NCBI RefSeq assembly: GCF_001592005.1
Contig: NZ_BCVZ01000002.1
Span: 1 to 64,000, forward strand
Direction: 5' to 3'
Origin: Bacillus sonorensis NBRC 101234 = KCTC 13918
GTDB taxonomy: Bacteria; Bacillota; Bacilli; Bacillales; Bacillaceae
Length of the DNA stretch: 64,000 nt
Below, piece by piece: positions 7,971-16,292 of this stretch. Position 1 is the first letter of the stretch, and the number at the start of each line of letters is the position of its first letter. The notes under the pieces are model-generated. The model saw only the letters and a program-made list of their open reading frames with translations. It did not search any database and was not told the DNA's origin. The position numbers were made by a program, and so were the translations under genes.

Positions 7971-9572
7971 CTAATCCTCGGTCAGCCAGCTGCGTAATAA
8001 TTTCGCGAATTCTTCCGGTTTATCTTTCGCCATTTTTTCAAGCTGTTTCCGCCTTACAGATTCTTCTGTTTCTTTTTCATCGTTCACGTCTGCCACTCTC
8101 ACCGGTTCCTGAGGCATTTCATACCATTCTTCTTCATATTCTTCATCGTCATTTTTGCGTCTTCTTACAAGCCAGAAAATGAAGCCGATCAGCGCAACCA
8201 AGAGCACTCCGCCTGCAATATAGGCCCAAAGCGGTATGCCGCCGGTCTCCTTCTCAGTATCAAACGTTGCTTTTCCATCGAATTTTTCGACGGATACGAC
8301 GATTTTATTTTGAAGATCTTCGTCTGACAGGTTTTGATTCTCGGATTTGTCAATGGATGTCCGGACGATTGTAGAAAGAATGTTTTTAATATCGTCCTGT
8401 CTTTCCTGTGTCAAAGAAGTCGGATTTTTCGGATCTGGCGGCTCAACCAATACTTGAATGCCTAAATCTCTGACCTTATAAGGGCTTTCTGCGATTTCTT
8501 TATGAATCCGGTTGACTTCGTAATTGAGACGGTCTTCGCTTTTTTCGTAATTGCCGTTCTGATTGCCGTCTTCTGTTTCGGCGTAATTCGTGACATCCTG
8601 ATCACCTGTGCCGTTGACTCCGCCGGCCTGCGCCCCGTCTCCCGCATAAGTCTCGCTGATTTTTTCCGAGCTCACGACGATTCCAGCCATATTTTCTTTA
8701 TCGACCGGCTCAACGAGGTCTTCTTTTCTTTTTTCCTGTGTAAAGTCGATGTCTGTTGTAACAGATACTGCGACTTTATCCTGCCCCATCATAGTGCCGA
8801 GCAGGCTTTGCACCTGTCTTTGCAGGTCTTTTTCGATTTGCGTCTTGATCTCCCGCTGAGAAGCGTAGGTGTCTCCCGACGAATTCCCCGAGTTCCCGCT
8901 GTTTTGATCATAGTAATTTGAATTTTGGTCCATGATGACAATGTTTTTAGGATCAAGATTCGGCACGCTTTTCGATACTAGATGATAGAGGCCGGTAATC
9001 TGGCTTTTATCAGGCGTATAGCCAGGCTTGATTTGCAGTACGATTGACGCAGAAGCTTCCGGCTTTTCCTCTCCGATAAAGACGGATTCTTTCGGGAGGT
9101 TGATCATCACCTTCGCGTCCTTGATGCCTTCCATGCCTTTGATTAAGTTGGACAGTTCCGTCTGCGTCGCCTCAGCTTTTAAGACGTCAAACTCATTGTC
9201 CGTCATGCCGAAACTGGCATTTTGGCTGAAGAATGAATAATCAATGCTTCCGCTTTTCGGCAGGCCTTCGGCAGCCAGATCCACTTTCAGCGAATCCACT
9301 TTTTCTTCAGGGACCTTGATGACGGTGCCGTTATCCGCAAGTTCGGTAGGCACGCCCTTCTCATCAAGCACTTTTTTAATCTGGCCTGCTTCTTCGGCAG
9401 ATAAATCTTTATAAAGAGGAACCATCTTCTCAGACGAGGCGAAAATAGCGATGATGATGGTCAGGATGATGGCCGCTGCAAAGCCGCCGATCATCAATAT
9501 TTTTTGCAGCTTCGATCTGTTGTTCCAAAAATCAGTTATTTTCGTTTTGATTTGCAATAAAGTACGATTCAT
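7971..9572 (-). CDS. fliF: Flagellar MS-ring protein FliF
   Basis: 533 residues. A transmembrane helix near residues 24-45 is followed by the secretin-like ring-building domains (SAEEAGQIKKVLDEKGVPTE..., KDAKVMINLPKESVF), a periplasmic-type low-complexity loop rich in Gly, Asn and Asp (about 310-350), a second transmembrane helix (about 447-468), and an acidic cytoplasmic tail ending in LLRSWLTED that binds FliG. It forms the membrane ring that is the base for flagellar assembly. Length is normal for Bacillus. Confidence 0.97.
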   Translation of the reverse strand: MNRTLLQIKTKITDFWNNRSKLQKILMIGGFAAAIILTIIIAIFASSEKMVPLYKDLSAEEAGQIKKVLDEKGVPTELADNGTVIKVPEEKVDSLKVDLAAEGLPKSGSIDYSFFSQNASFGMTDNEFDVLKAEATQTELSNLIKGMEGIKDAKVMINLPKESVFIGEEKPEASASIVLQIKPGYTPDKSQITGLYHLVSKSVPNLDPKNIVIMDQNSNYYDQNSGNSGNSSGDTYASQREIKTQIEKDLQRQVQSLLGTMMGQDKVAVSVTTDIDFTQEKRKEDLVEPVDKENMAGIVVSSEKISETYAGDGAQAGGVNGTGDQDVTNYAETEDGNQNGNYEKSEDRLNYEVNRIHKEIAESPYKVRDLGIQVLVEPPDPKNPTSLTQERQDDIKNILSTIVRTSIDKSENQNLSDEDLQNKIVVSVEKFDGKATFDTEKETGGIPLWAYIAGGVLLVALIGFIFWLVRRRKNDDEEYEEEWYEMPQEPVRVADVNDEKETEESVRRKQLEKMAKDKPEEFAKLLRSWLTED

Positions 9573-9622
9573 CTTACTCCCCCGGTAGTTACACTAATTC
9601 TCTTCGCTTTCAGACTCCTTTC

Positions 9623-9940
9623 CTACATTTGCATTCTCATGATTTCCTGATAAGCCTCAACCGCTTTATTGCGGAACTCAGTCGCTGCGGTTAATGTCAC
9701 GTTTGCTTTTTGAGCCGCGATCATAACCTCGTCAAGATTGACATTTTGGCCGAGCGCCAACGCGTTTGTCAGCTTATCAGAGTCATTTTGAGATTGATTC
9801 AGAGCATTGATAGAATCTTTCAGCACATTTGAAAAGCTGGTTTCGTTTCCGGAACCCGCTTGCTTGTTATTGATTTGATTCGTTACATCTGTCCCCGCCT
9901 GTGCGGATTGAACCTGAAACGGAGAAATTCCATTGATCAT
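9623..9940 (-). CDS. fliE: Flagellar hook-basal body protein FliE
   Basis: 105 residues. The conserved C-terminal half (NVNLDEVMIAAQKANVTLTA... then VEAYQEIMRMQM) identifies FliE, the first rod-region component, which joins the MS ring to the rod and is exported without a cleaved signal. The N-terminal half is Gln/Asn/Ser-rich and less conserved. It lies between flgC and fliF; the 50-base gap to fliF is the largest in this part of the operon, apart from its leader. Confidence 0.95.
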   Translation of the reverse strand: MINGISPFQVQSAQAGTDVTNQINNKQAGSGNETSFSNVLKDSINALNQSQNDSDKLTNALALGQNVNLDEVMIAAQKANVTLTAATEFRNKAVEAYQEIMRMQM

Positions 9941-9952
9941 CAGTTCATCACC

Positions 9953-10405
9953 CTACTTTCCGATTTCTAATGCTTTCATGAGCATTCCTTTTGTCGCATT
10001 CATCGCTGTGACATTCGCTTCATAAGATCTGGTGCTGCTCATCAGGTCGACCATTTCCTTGAGGGGATCGACGTTTGGCATCTGAACGTAGCCGTCTTCA
10101 TTTGCGTCAGGGTGTGTCGGATCATAAACAAGCTTAAAAGGTGTTTCATCTTCGCTGATTTTCGTTACTTTTACTCCTTCGCCGATTCTGTTTGACGCAT
10201 TCATTGATGACTGAAGAACAGATGAGAAGGATTCGCCTTTCGGAGACGTCGACACGAGCTTTCTTCTGTAGGGCTGCCATTCCCCGTTTACTCTTTTGGC
10301 CCTTGTAGTGTCCATGTTCGCCAGGTTGGAGGAAACAGTATCCATTCTCACCCGCTGAGCAGTCAGCGCAGAAGCCGAGGTATTAATGCTATTGAATATC
10401 CCCAT
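9953..10405 (-). CDS. flgC: Flagellar basal-body rod protein FlgC
   Basis: 150 residues from the second of two adjacent ATG codons (10408 and 10405). The second gives the usual family length and a better distance from the GGAGG inside the flgB end. N-terminal rod signature ALTAQRVRMDTVSSNLANMD; C-terminal rod helix SSTRSYEANVTAMNATKGML. It is a proximal rod subunit exported through the flagellar system. The start overlaps the flgB stop, so translation is coupled. Confidence 0.96.
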   Translation of the reverse strand: MGIFNSINTSASALTAQRVRMDTVSSNLANMDTTRAKRVNGEWQPYRRKLVSTSPKGESFSSVLQSSMNASNRIGEGVKVTKISEDETPFKLVYDPTHPDANEDGYVQMPNVDPLKEMVDLMSSTRSYEANVTAMNATKGMLMKALEIGK

Positions 10406-10794
10406 CATTTACCTCCCGTAATCGCGGTTTTCAGTGAATTGAATTTCCCGCTTACTCTTTCAACAAGTGCTTGGTATTGAATTTGATTTTGGGCCATTTC
10501 GCTCATTTCCCGATCGATATCTACGTTGTTTCCGTTTTGCTGATATGATGTTTGCTTACTAGAGGCAATTGAATAATTAGACTCACTGCCTTTGAAGTCA
10601 ATATGCCTATAGTCAGTTTTTATCGGGTTGATTCGTGAGGATTCCTCATTCAACATGCTTTTAAAGGAAACTTTTTTCGCCTTATAGTTCGGTGTATCTA
10701 CATTGGCGATATTATTGGTTATGACTTTTTGCTTAACGTTTGCTCTTTGCAAGGCTCCTTCAAGTGTATGTATAGTTCCTGAAAATATATCCAC
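10405..10794 (-). CDS. flgB: Flagellar basal-body rod protein FlgB
   Basis: 129 residues, the first gene of the fla/che operon. The start is GTG at 10794, giving an N-terminus DIFSGTIHTLEGALQR in line with family members. A GGAGG at 10804-10808 lies nine bases upstream. The longer open frame to 10857 has no matching start context and is not needed. The rod motif VITNNIANVDTPNYKAKK is near residues 24-41 and the C-terminal rod helix ends LVERVSGKFNSLKTAITGGK. It is a proximal rod subunit. Confidence 0.94.
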   Translation of the reverse strand: MDIFSGTIHTLEGALQRANVKQKVITNNIANVDTPNYKAKKVSFKSMLNEESSRINPIKTDYRHIDFKGSESNYSIASSKQTSYQQNGNNVDIDREMSEMAQNQIQYQALVERVSGKFNSLKTAITGGK

Positions 10795-10856
10795 CGCCAA
10801 AAACCTCCAATCTTTTTCCATCTGTCTTAAATTCTTGTCGAGAATTGTAAAAACCA

Positions 10857-10885
10857 TAAGCCTATTGTAAGAAATAATAGGCTTA
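10857..10885 (-). promoter_or_regulatory. Hairpin in flgB leader (possible attenuator)
   Basis: A perfect 10-base inverted repeat (10857-10866 and 10876-10885) with a nine-base loop lies between the candidate promoters and flgB. On the minus strand it is followed by TGGTTTTTAC, a short T-run. It could be a weak intrinsic terminator or attenuator controlling entry into a very long operon, or an mRNA-stabilising stem. The sequence shows only the repeat; the function is inferred. Confidence 0.4.
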
Positions 10886-10922
10886 AAGTCTATGATCTGG
10901 GAGCAAAAAAAAATCGTAATAT

Positions 10923-10949
10923 ATATCTATTTTACGAATAGGTATTTTG
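10923..10949 (-). promoter_or_regulatory. Candidate sigma-D promoter of fla/che operon
   Basis: Minus strand CAAA (10946-10949), 15 bases, then ATAGATAT (10923-10930). This follows the spacing of the motility sigma factor consensus TAAA-N15-GCCGATAT but matches it only partly (3 of 4 and 5 of 8). In B. subtilis the operon has both sigma-A and sigma-D starts, which makes the site plausible. Confidence 0.3.
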
Positions 10950-10955
10950 ACCTAG

Positions 10956-10984
10956 ATTATAAGAACTATGTTTTGGTGAGGAAA
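10956..10984 (-). promoter_or_regulatory. Candidate sigma-A promoter of fla/che operon
   Basis: A perfect TATAAT on the minus strand at 10956-10961. Seventeen bases upstream is TTTCCT (10979-10984), a poor -35, which would fit a promoter that depends on an activator. It would give a leader of about 155 bases before flgB. The dyad at 10996-11019 lies just upstream of the -35, where an activator would bind. Confidence 0.45.
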
Positions 10985-10995
10985 TGGAGGCGTCT

Positions 10996-11019
10996 AAATA
11001 ATATACTTGTATATTATTT
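10996..11019. promoter_or_regulatory. 24-bp AT-rich dyad upstream of flgB promoter (operator candidate)
   Basis: AAATAATATAC at 10996-11006 is the exact reverse complement of 11009-11019, separated by TT. It sits about 12 bases upstream of the weak -35 of the TATAAT promoter. In B. subtilis this operon is controlled through an upstream inverted repeat by DegU with SwrA; whether this dyad is the equivalent site is inference. The rest of the 340-base interval to codY is AT-rich with no coding signal. Confidence 0.45.
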
Positions 11020-11097
11020 TCGAACTGAAATTTGTGGTAATATCGATTTTTCCGCACAAAAAAATTACAACAGTATAACATTTAAGAGAAAACAAAA

Positions 11098-11130
11098 AAA
11101 GGGTGCAGAACATTTCGTTCTGCACCCTTT
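11098..11130 (-). terminator. codY operon terminator
   Basis: An inverted repeat (stem GGGTGCAGAA at 11101-11110 with 11118-11127, extended by three A/T pairs) has a seven-base loop and a run of seven T on the minus strand. It lies directly after the codY stop and separates the codY operon from fla/che. Confidence 0.9.
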
Positions 11131-11134
11131 ACAT

Positions 11135-11914
11135 TTAATGAGACTTCAGTTTTTCAAGCTCCATGAGGAATTTGTTGTTGAGCACTTTAATATATGTGCC
11201 TTTCATCCCTAATGATCTGGATTCAATAACACCGGCGCTCTCGAGTTTTCGCAAGGCATTCACGATGACGGAGCGCGTAATGCCGACTCGGTCGGCGATT
11301 TTACTCGCGACAAGCAGGCCTTCGTTTCCGTCAAGCTCTTCAAAGATATGTTCAATCGCTTCAAGCTCACTGTATGATAATGAGCTGATCGCCATTTGAA
11401 CAACCGCTTTGCTGCGGGCTTCCTCTTCGATTTCCTCGGCCTTTTCTCTGAGAATCTCCATTCCGACAACAGTTGCGCCGTATTCGGCAAGGATCAAATC
11501 ATCATCTTCAAATTTCTCCTGAAGGCGTGAAAGAATCAATGTTCCCAGTCTTTCGCCTCCTCCGATAATCGGTACGATCGTCGTCAGTCCCGCTTGGAAA
11601 AGATCGCGGTTTTCAACAGGGAACGCCGTATATTCGCTGTTAATATCCAGGTTTGATGACGTTTCCGGAATGTTGAACAGGCTTTTTGTGTAATCTTCAG
11701 GAAACTGGCGTTCTTCAAGCATTTTTTTCATCCGGTCATTTTCGATCTGCTGGTTAATTGAGAAGCCGAGGAGCTTACCTCTGCGGCTGACAACGAAAAT
11801 GTTTGAATCGATGACGTCGCGGAGCGTTTCGGCCATTTCTTTGAAATTAACCGGCTTCCCTGCCGCATTTTGCAGCATTGCATTAATCTTTCTTGTTTTT
11901 TGTAATAAAGCCAT
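11135..11914 (-). CDS. codY: GTP- and branched-chain-amino-acid-sensing global repressor CodY
   Basis: 259 residues, the full family length. The N-terminal GAF domain (about 1-155) binds isoleucine, leucine and valine; a linker helix follows, and the C-terminal winged helix ([20 protein letters not shown], about residues 200-219) binds DNA. CodY represses amino-acid, peptide-transport, motility and competence genes when GTP and branched-chain amino acids are plentiful. It is last in the xerC-hslV-hslU-codY operon, which is the standard Bacillus arrangement, and has its own terminator. Confidence 0.98.
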   Translation of the reverse strand: MALLQKTRKINAMLQNAAGKPVNFKEMAETLRDVIDSNIFVVSRRGKLLGFSINQQIENDRMKKMLEERQFPEDYTKSLFNIPETSSNLDINSEYTAFPVENRDLFQAGLTTIVPIIGGGERLGTLILSRLQEKFEDDDLILAEYGATVVGMEILREKAEEIEEEARSKAVVQMAISSLSYSELEAIEHIFEELDGNEGLLVASKIADRVGITRSVIVNALRKLESAGVIESRSLGMKGTYIKVLNNKFLMELEKLKSH

Positions 11915-11954
11915 AATAAATAATCCTCCTAAATTACTCGTATTTAATTGTTTT

Positions 11955-13358
11955 TTATAAAATAAACTGGCTTAAATCCTTATTCTTGGCGATCGAACCT
12001 AGCTTTTCTTCGACATACTGCGGCGTGATCACCACATGTTCCATCGTCACATCCGGAGCCTCGAATGAGAGCTCTTCCAACAGCCGTTCCAAAATCGTAT
12101 GCAGCCTTCTCGCTCCGATGTTATCTGTGTCCTGGTTCACATGATAAGCCACTTCTGCAATCTTACGAATAGCATCGTCAGAAAATTCAAGAGATATACC
12201 TTCAGTCTTTAATAAAGCTTTGTATTGCTTAAGAAGCGCGTTATCAGGTTCAGTTAAAATCTTGACAAAGTCATCAATGCTCAGCTTTTTCAGTTCAACG
12301 CGGATCGGGAAACGGCCCTGAAGCTCAGGAATTAAATCAGACGGCTTCGCCATGTGGAATGCGCCCGCCGCAATAAACAGCACATGGTCGGTTTTAACCG
12401 CGCCATACTTAGTCATGACAGTCGATCCTTCAACGATCGGGAGAATGTCGCGCTGCACGCCTTCCCTTGATACGTCCGCCGAAGATGAGGCACCGCTTTT
12501 TTTGGCGATTTTATCGATTTCATCTATGAAAATGATCCCTGACTGTTCGGCTCTTATTACTGCTTCCTGAGCCGCTTCGTCCATATCGATAAGCTTTGCC
12601 GCTTCTTCGTTCGTCAGCACCTTTCTCGCTTCTCTGACGGTGAGTTTGCGGCGTTTTTTCTTTTTCGGCATCAGGCTGCTGAGCGCATCCTGCATGTTCA
12701 TGCCCATCTGTTCCATACCCGAGCCTTGAAGCATATCAAACATCGATGGCTGCTGCTCCTCAACCTCGACCGTGACATAATGGTCCTCCAGTTCGCCCAG
12801 AGCAAGCTGATGGGCAATCCGCTTCCGCTTGTTTTCAATATCAGACTCTTCCTGCATTTCCGCATCGTCGTTTTGCTGATCCTGATTTCCGCCAAACAGC
12901 ATTTCAAAAGGATTTTTGGCGCCCGTCTGTTTTTTCCTTCCGGGGACAAGCAGGCGCACGAGCCGTTTATTCGCATTTTCTTCGGCAATGCCTTTTACTT
13001 CATTCATTTTTTCTTCTTTGACAAGACGGACGGATGTTTCTACAAGGTCTCTGACCATGGATTCAACATCCCGGCCGACATAGCCGACTTCCGTGAATTT
13101 CGTCGCTTCGATTTTAACGAACGGTGCGCCGACAAGCTTTGCGATCCGCCTTGCAATCTCGGTTTTTCCAACACCCGTCGGGCCCATCATTAATATGTTT
13201 TTAGGAACGATTTCTTCGCGCAGCTTTTCATCAAGAAGACTTCTTCTGTATCGGTTTCTCAAAGCGACGGCGACCGCTTTTTTCGCATCGAGCTGGCCGA
13301 TGATGTACTGGTCAAGCCGTTCAACAATCTGTCTCGGCGTCAGCGGCTTTTTTTCCAT
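11955..13358 (-). CDS. hslU: ATP-dependent unfoldase HslU (ClpY/CodX)
   Basis: 467 residues from [16 protein letters not shown]; the open frame extends eight codons further but this ATG matches family members. It is an AAA+ ring that unfolds substrates for the HslV peptidase. Walker [10 protein letters not shown] is near residue 60, the GYVGRD pore motif near 90, and Walker [11 protein letters not shown] near 255, with the conserved C-terminal tail DLSQFIL that docks into HslV. An insert domain with an acidic, Gln/Asn-rich loop lies at about 150-190. hslV lies 16 bases upstream. Confidence 0.97.
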   Translation of the reverse strand: MEKKPLTPRQIVERLDQYIIGQLDAKKAVAVALRNRYRRSLLDEKLREEIVPKNILMMGPTGVGKTEIARRIAKLVGAPFVKIEATKFTEVGYVGRDVESMVRDLVETSVRLVKEEKMNEVKGIAEENANKRLVRLLVPGRKKQTGAKNPFEMLFGGNQDQQNDDAEMQEESDIENKRKRIAHQLALGELEDHYVTVEVEEQQPSMFDMLQGSGMEQMGMNMQDALSSLMPKKKKRRKLTVREARKVLTNEEAAKLIDMDEAAQEAVIRAEQSGIIFIDEIDKIAKKSGASSSADVSREGVQRDILPIVEGSTVMTKYGAVKTDHVLFIAAGAFHMAKPSDLIPELQGRFPIRVELKKLSIDDFVKILTEPDNALLKQYKALLKTEGISLEFSDDAIRKIAEVAYHVNQDTDNIGARRLHTILERLLEELSFEAPDVTMEHVVITPQYVEEKLGSIAKNKDLSQFIL

Positions 13359-13374
13359 ATGCCTCATATCCTTT

Positions 13375-13917
13375 CTATTCAAGTTCTTCTACAATGATCT
13401 GATCGTTCGTATACACACAGATTTCGCCCGCAGTTTCGAGTGATGCTCTTGCAATCTCTCTCGCAGACATCCCGGCGGCATGACGTTTTAACGCCCGGCC
13501 TGCGGCAAGGGCGTAGTTCCCGCCGGAGCCAATCGCAAGAATCCCGTCATCAGGTTCGATCACTTCGCCCGTTCCGGAAACGAGCAGAAGGCTGTCGGCA
13601 TTCATCACGATCAGCATCGCTTCAAGCTTTCTGAGAATTTTATCGCTGCGCCATTCCTTCGCAAGCTCCACCGCCGCCCGCTGCAGATTGCCGTTGTACT
13701 CCTCAAGCTTCGCTTCAAACATTTCAAAAAGAGTGAAAGCGTCTGCAACAGATCCCGCAAATCCGGCGATCACTTTTCCGTTGAACAGCTTCCTCACCTT
13801 TCTTGCCGTATGCTTCATGACGACGGCCTGGCCGAACGTGACCTGGCCGTCTCCCGCCATGGCGCATTTTCCGTTATGGCGGATGGCAAATATCGTTGTT
13901 GCATGAAATGATGACAT
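13375..13917 (-). CDS. hslV: ATP-dependent protease peptidase subunit HslV (ClpQ/CodW)
   Basis: 180 residues starting [12 protein letters not shown]. Proteasome-beta-like fold; forms a double hexamer with HslU. Most HslV proteins expose an N-terminal Thr after Met removal. This one, like B. subtilis CodW, has Ser-Ser-Phe-His-Ala before the Thr-Thr position, and the B. subtilis enzyme is reported to act as an N-terminal serine protease. The open frame extends 52 codons upstream, but that extension overlaps xerC and lacks family similarity; AAGGAGGTT lies before the chosen ATG. A 13-base gap separates it from xerC. Confidence 0.96.
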   Translation of the reverse strand: MSSFHATTIFAIRHNGKCAMAGDGQVTFGQAVVMKHTARKVRKLFNGKVIAGFAGSVADAFTLFEMFEAKLEEYNGNLQRAAVELAKEWRSDKILRKLEAMLIVMNADSLLLVSGTGEVIEPDDGILAIGSGGNYALAAGRALKRHAAGMSAREIARASLETAGEICVYTNDQIIVEELE

Positions 13918-13930
13918 AAAAGAACCTCCT

Positions 13931-14845
13931 TTATTTCCCTTTATGAGCCCGGGGGTGATGAGACATATAAGTCTTTCTGAGCATGTCTTTCGATACATGT
14001 GTATACACCTGGGTGGAAGAAAGATTGGAATGTCCCAGCAATTCCTGTACACTTCGCAAATCGGCCCCCTCATTTAATAAATGAGTGGCAAATGTGTGGC
14101 GAAGCATGTGCGGATGTATATGTAACGTACCTGAAGTCTTCTTAACCAGCTCTTCCAAAATATAGCGGACCCCCCTTGGAGTGAGGGGGCCGCCCCTTTG
14201 ATTCAAAAAGACAAAAGGGTTGGGCTCCTTTGCTTTTGAGAGGAGGATACGTCTTCCATTTTGAAAATATAGATCCAAAGCCTCGCGGGCATAGGAACCA
14301 AATGGAATATACCTCTGCTTTCTCCCTTTTCCGTGAACCAGTACCGTATCCAAAAACAGATCGACTTCAGATTCCTTTAAGCTGCAAAGTTCGCTCACCC
14401 GCATCCCTGTTGCATAAAGAAGTTCCAACAGCGCCTGGTTTCTTTGGCCAAGCGGTGTGTCCAAATCAGAAATTCGAAACAGTTCTTCAAGTTCTTTTTC
14501 ATACAAAAACTTCGGAATCCGTTTATCCTGTTTCGGAAGACTGACAAGCTGAAACGGGTTGTCTTTTACTAATTTTTCCCTTAATAAAAATTTATAGAAG
14601 CTACGCAGAGCGGATATTTTCTTGCTGATCGTTCTGCGTGTGAGCCCTTTCTCATGTGCCTCCGTCAAAAAGATTCTTACGTCCGGATAGGTGACGTCCT
14701 CAAAACCTTTTATTCCCTGAACTTTTAAAAAGGTTTCAAATTCCTCAATCGACGAAATATAACCCACAATTGTATATTTTGAATAATTCTTTTCTATTTG
14801 TAAATATTCAATGAATAAAGTTAAAAAATTCTTAACATTTGCCAT
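13931..14845 (-). CDS. xerC: Tyrosine recombinase XerC (CodV)
   Basis: 304 residues from [11 protein letters not shown], with GAGGTGGAG just upstream. With XerD it resolves chromosome dimers at the dif site. The N-terminal core-binding domain covers about 1-90. The catalytic domain has the Arg in [24 protein letters not shown] (His and Arg), the His in [11 protein letters not shown] and the Tyr nucleophile in QVYTHVS. First gene of the codY operon, as in B. subtilis where it is called codV. Confidence 0.96.
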   Translation of the reverse strand: MANVKNFLTLFIEYLQIEKNYSKYTIVGYISSIEEFETFLKVQGIKGFEDVTYPDVRIFLTEAHEKGLTRRTISKKISALRSFYKFLLREKLVKDNPFQLVSLPKQDKRIPKFLYEKELEELFRISDLDTPLGQRNQALLELLYATGMRVSELCSLKESEVDLFLDTVLVHGKGRKQRYIPFGSYAREALDLYFQNGRRILLSKAKEPNPFVFLNQRGGPLTPRGVRYILEELVKKTSGTLHIHPHMLRHTFATHLLNEGADLRSVQELLGHSNLSSTQVYTHVSKDMLRKTYMSHHPRAHKGK

Positions 14846-14876
14846 GACTCCACCTCGCCGAAAAGGGCTTTTAAAT

Positions 14877-14904
14877 GTTATCACATAACAAGATGATCTG
14901 GCAA
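14877..14904 (-). promoter_or_regulatory. Weak candidate promoter for xerC-hslVU-codY operon
   Basis: Minus strand TTGCCA (14899-14904), 16 bases, then GATAAC (14877-14882). The match is moderate (about 5 of 6 and 4 of 6). It lies in the short gap after trmFO, where the operon promoter is expected. Confidence 0.3.
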
Positions 14905-14911
14905 TGAATAA

Positions 14912-16216
14912 CTATAGTGTTTTCGCAATATTCCGAATCGTTTCCAAGGCACGCAAAGCGTACTGCTCATTTCGTTCCTGTTTATTTTTAATTTTAACGC
15001 CAAGATCCTTTAACAGCCCGAAATTCGCATTCATCGGCTGAAAGTTTTTCTTGTTTGTTTCCGTAATGTAGTGGGCCATGCTGCCGATTGCTGTTTCATT
15101 CGAAAACTCGACCAGTTCTTTACCCATGATGAGATGCGCGGCATTGATGCCGGCGACAAGCCCTGACGCTGCTGATTCCACATAGCCTTCAACACCTGTC
15201 ATTTGCCCCGCAAAGAACAGATCGTCCCGCTGTTTAAACTGATATGTCGGCTTTAAAAGGCTCGGTGAGTTGATGAAGGTATTTCTGTGCATCACGCCGT
15301 AGCGGACGATTTCGGCCTGTTCCAATCCAGGGATCAGACGGAGCACCTCTTTTTGATCGCCCCATTTCAGGTGCGTTTGAAAGCCGACGATATTATAGAG
15401 GGTGCCTGCGGCATCATCCTGTCTCAGCTGCACGACCGCATACGGACGTTTTCCCGTTTTGGGGTCTTCAAGGCCCACAGGCTTCATCGGTCCGAAAAGC
15501 ATCGTTTTTTTGCCCCGTTTGGCCATGACTTCGATCGGCATGCATCCTTCAAAAAAGATCTCTTTTTCAAACTCTTTCAATGGAACGGTTTCAGCTGATA
15601 CGAGCGCGTCATAGAACCGGTCGAATTCCTCCTCTGTCATCGGGCAGTTCAGATAAGCGGCTTCGCCTTTGTCATAACGTGATTTTAAATATACTTTATC
15701 CATATCAAGGCTGTCCTTTTCGACTATCGGTGCAGCAGCATCATAAAAATACAGATAATCTTCGCCGGTCAGCCGCCGCAGCTGCTCTGACAGCGCCTCG
15801 GACGTCAGCGGGCCTGTCGCGATGATCGTCGGTCCTTCAGGGATTGATGTCACCTCTTCATTGATGACTGTAACATTCGGATGATTTTTCACCCTTTCCG
15901 TCACGTTCGCGGCAAACTCATGTCTGTCAACGGCAAGCGCTCCGCCGGCAGGTACTGAACACTCATCAGCCGCGGCGATAATCGCCGAGTCGAGAATCCG
16001 CATTTCTTCCTTTAATACTCCTACTGCATTCGTTAAAGAATTGGCGCGAAGGGAGTTGCTGCAGACAAGCTCTGCAAATTTATCGGTATGATGCGCCGGC
16101 GTCTGTTTTACAGGCCTCATTTCATAAAGACGGACGTTGATTCCCCGTTTGGCCAGCTGCCATGCCGCTTCGCTTCCGGCAAGTCCGGCTCCTATGACAT
16201 TAACTGTTTGATTCAT
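14912..16216 (-). CDS. trmFO: tRNA m5U54 methyltransferase TrmFO
   Basis: 434 residues, folate- and FAD-dependent. It makes ribothymidine at position 54 of the tRNA T-loop using methylene-tetrahydrofolate. The N-terminal FAD motif [20 protein letters not shown] is near residues 5-24; the catalytic cysteine of [20 protein letters not shown] and a second conserved region [19 protein letters not shown] follow. Formerly gid. It lies between topA and xerC, 76 bases after topA. Confidence 0.97.
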   Translation of the reverse strand: MNQTVNVIGAGLAGSEAAWQLAKRGINVRLYEMRPVKQTPAHHTDKFAELVCSNSLRANSLTNAVGVLKEEMRILDSAIIAAADECSVPAGGALAVDRHEFAANVTERVKNHPNVTVINEEVTSIPEGPTIIATGPLTSEALSEQLRRLTGEDYLYFYDAAAPIVEKDSLDMDKVYLKSRYDKGEAAYLNCPMTEEEFDRFYDALVSAETVPLKEFEKEIFFEGCMPIEVMAKRGKKTMLFGPMKPVGLEDPKTGKRPYAVVQLRQDDAAGTLYNIVGFQTHLKWGDQKEVLRLIPGLEQAEIVRYGVMHRNTFINSPSLLKPTYQFKQRDDLFFAGQMTGVEGYVESAASGLVAGINAAHLIMGKELVEFSNETAIGSMAHYITETNKKNFQPMNANFGLLKDLGVKIKNKQERNEQYALRALETIRNIAKTL

Positions 16217-16269
16217 TGTTTACATCTCCTAATTTATGAATTGAATTGTTCTTTTAACACAACAAAGAA

Positions 16270-16291
16270 GGTGAGCAAAGCCCTGCTCACC
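16270..16291 (-). terminator. Possible terminator after topA
   Basis: GGTGAGCA (16270-16277) pairs with TGCTCACC (16284-16291) directly after the topA stop. The following minus-strand sequence TTCTTTGTTG is only moderately T-rich, so readthrough into trmFO is possible. Confidence 0.45.
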
Positions 16292-16292
16292 G

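Noticed and set aside
11020..11097. A CodY-binding box upstream of flgB
   Set aside because: CodY represses fla/che in B. subtilis, but the closest stretch here (AATTTCAGTTCGAAA near 11020-11035) matches the 15-base CodY motif too poorly to call.
13918..14073. N-terminal extension of hslV in the open frame
   Set aside because: It overlaps xerC in another frame, and the ATG at 13917 has a good ribosome site and gives the family length.
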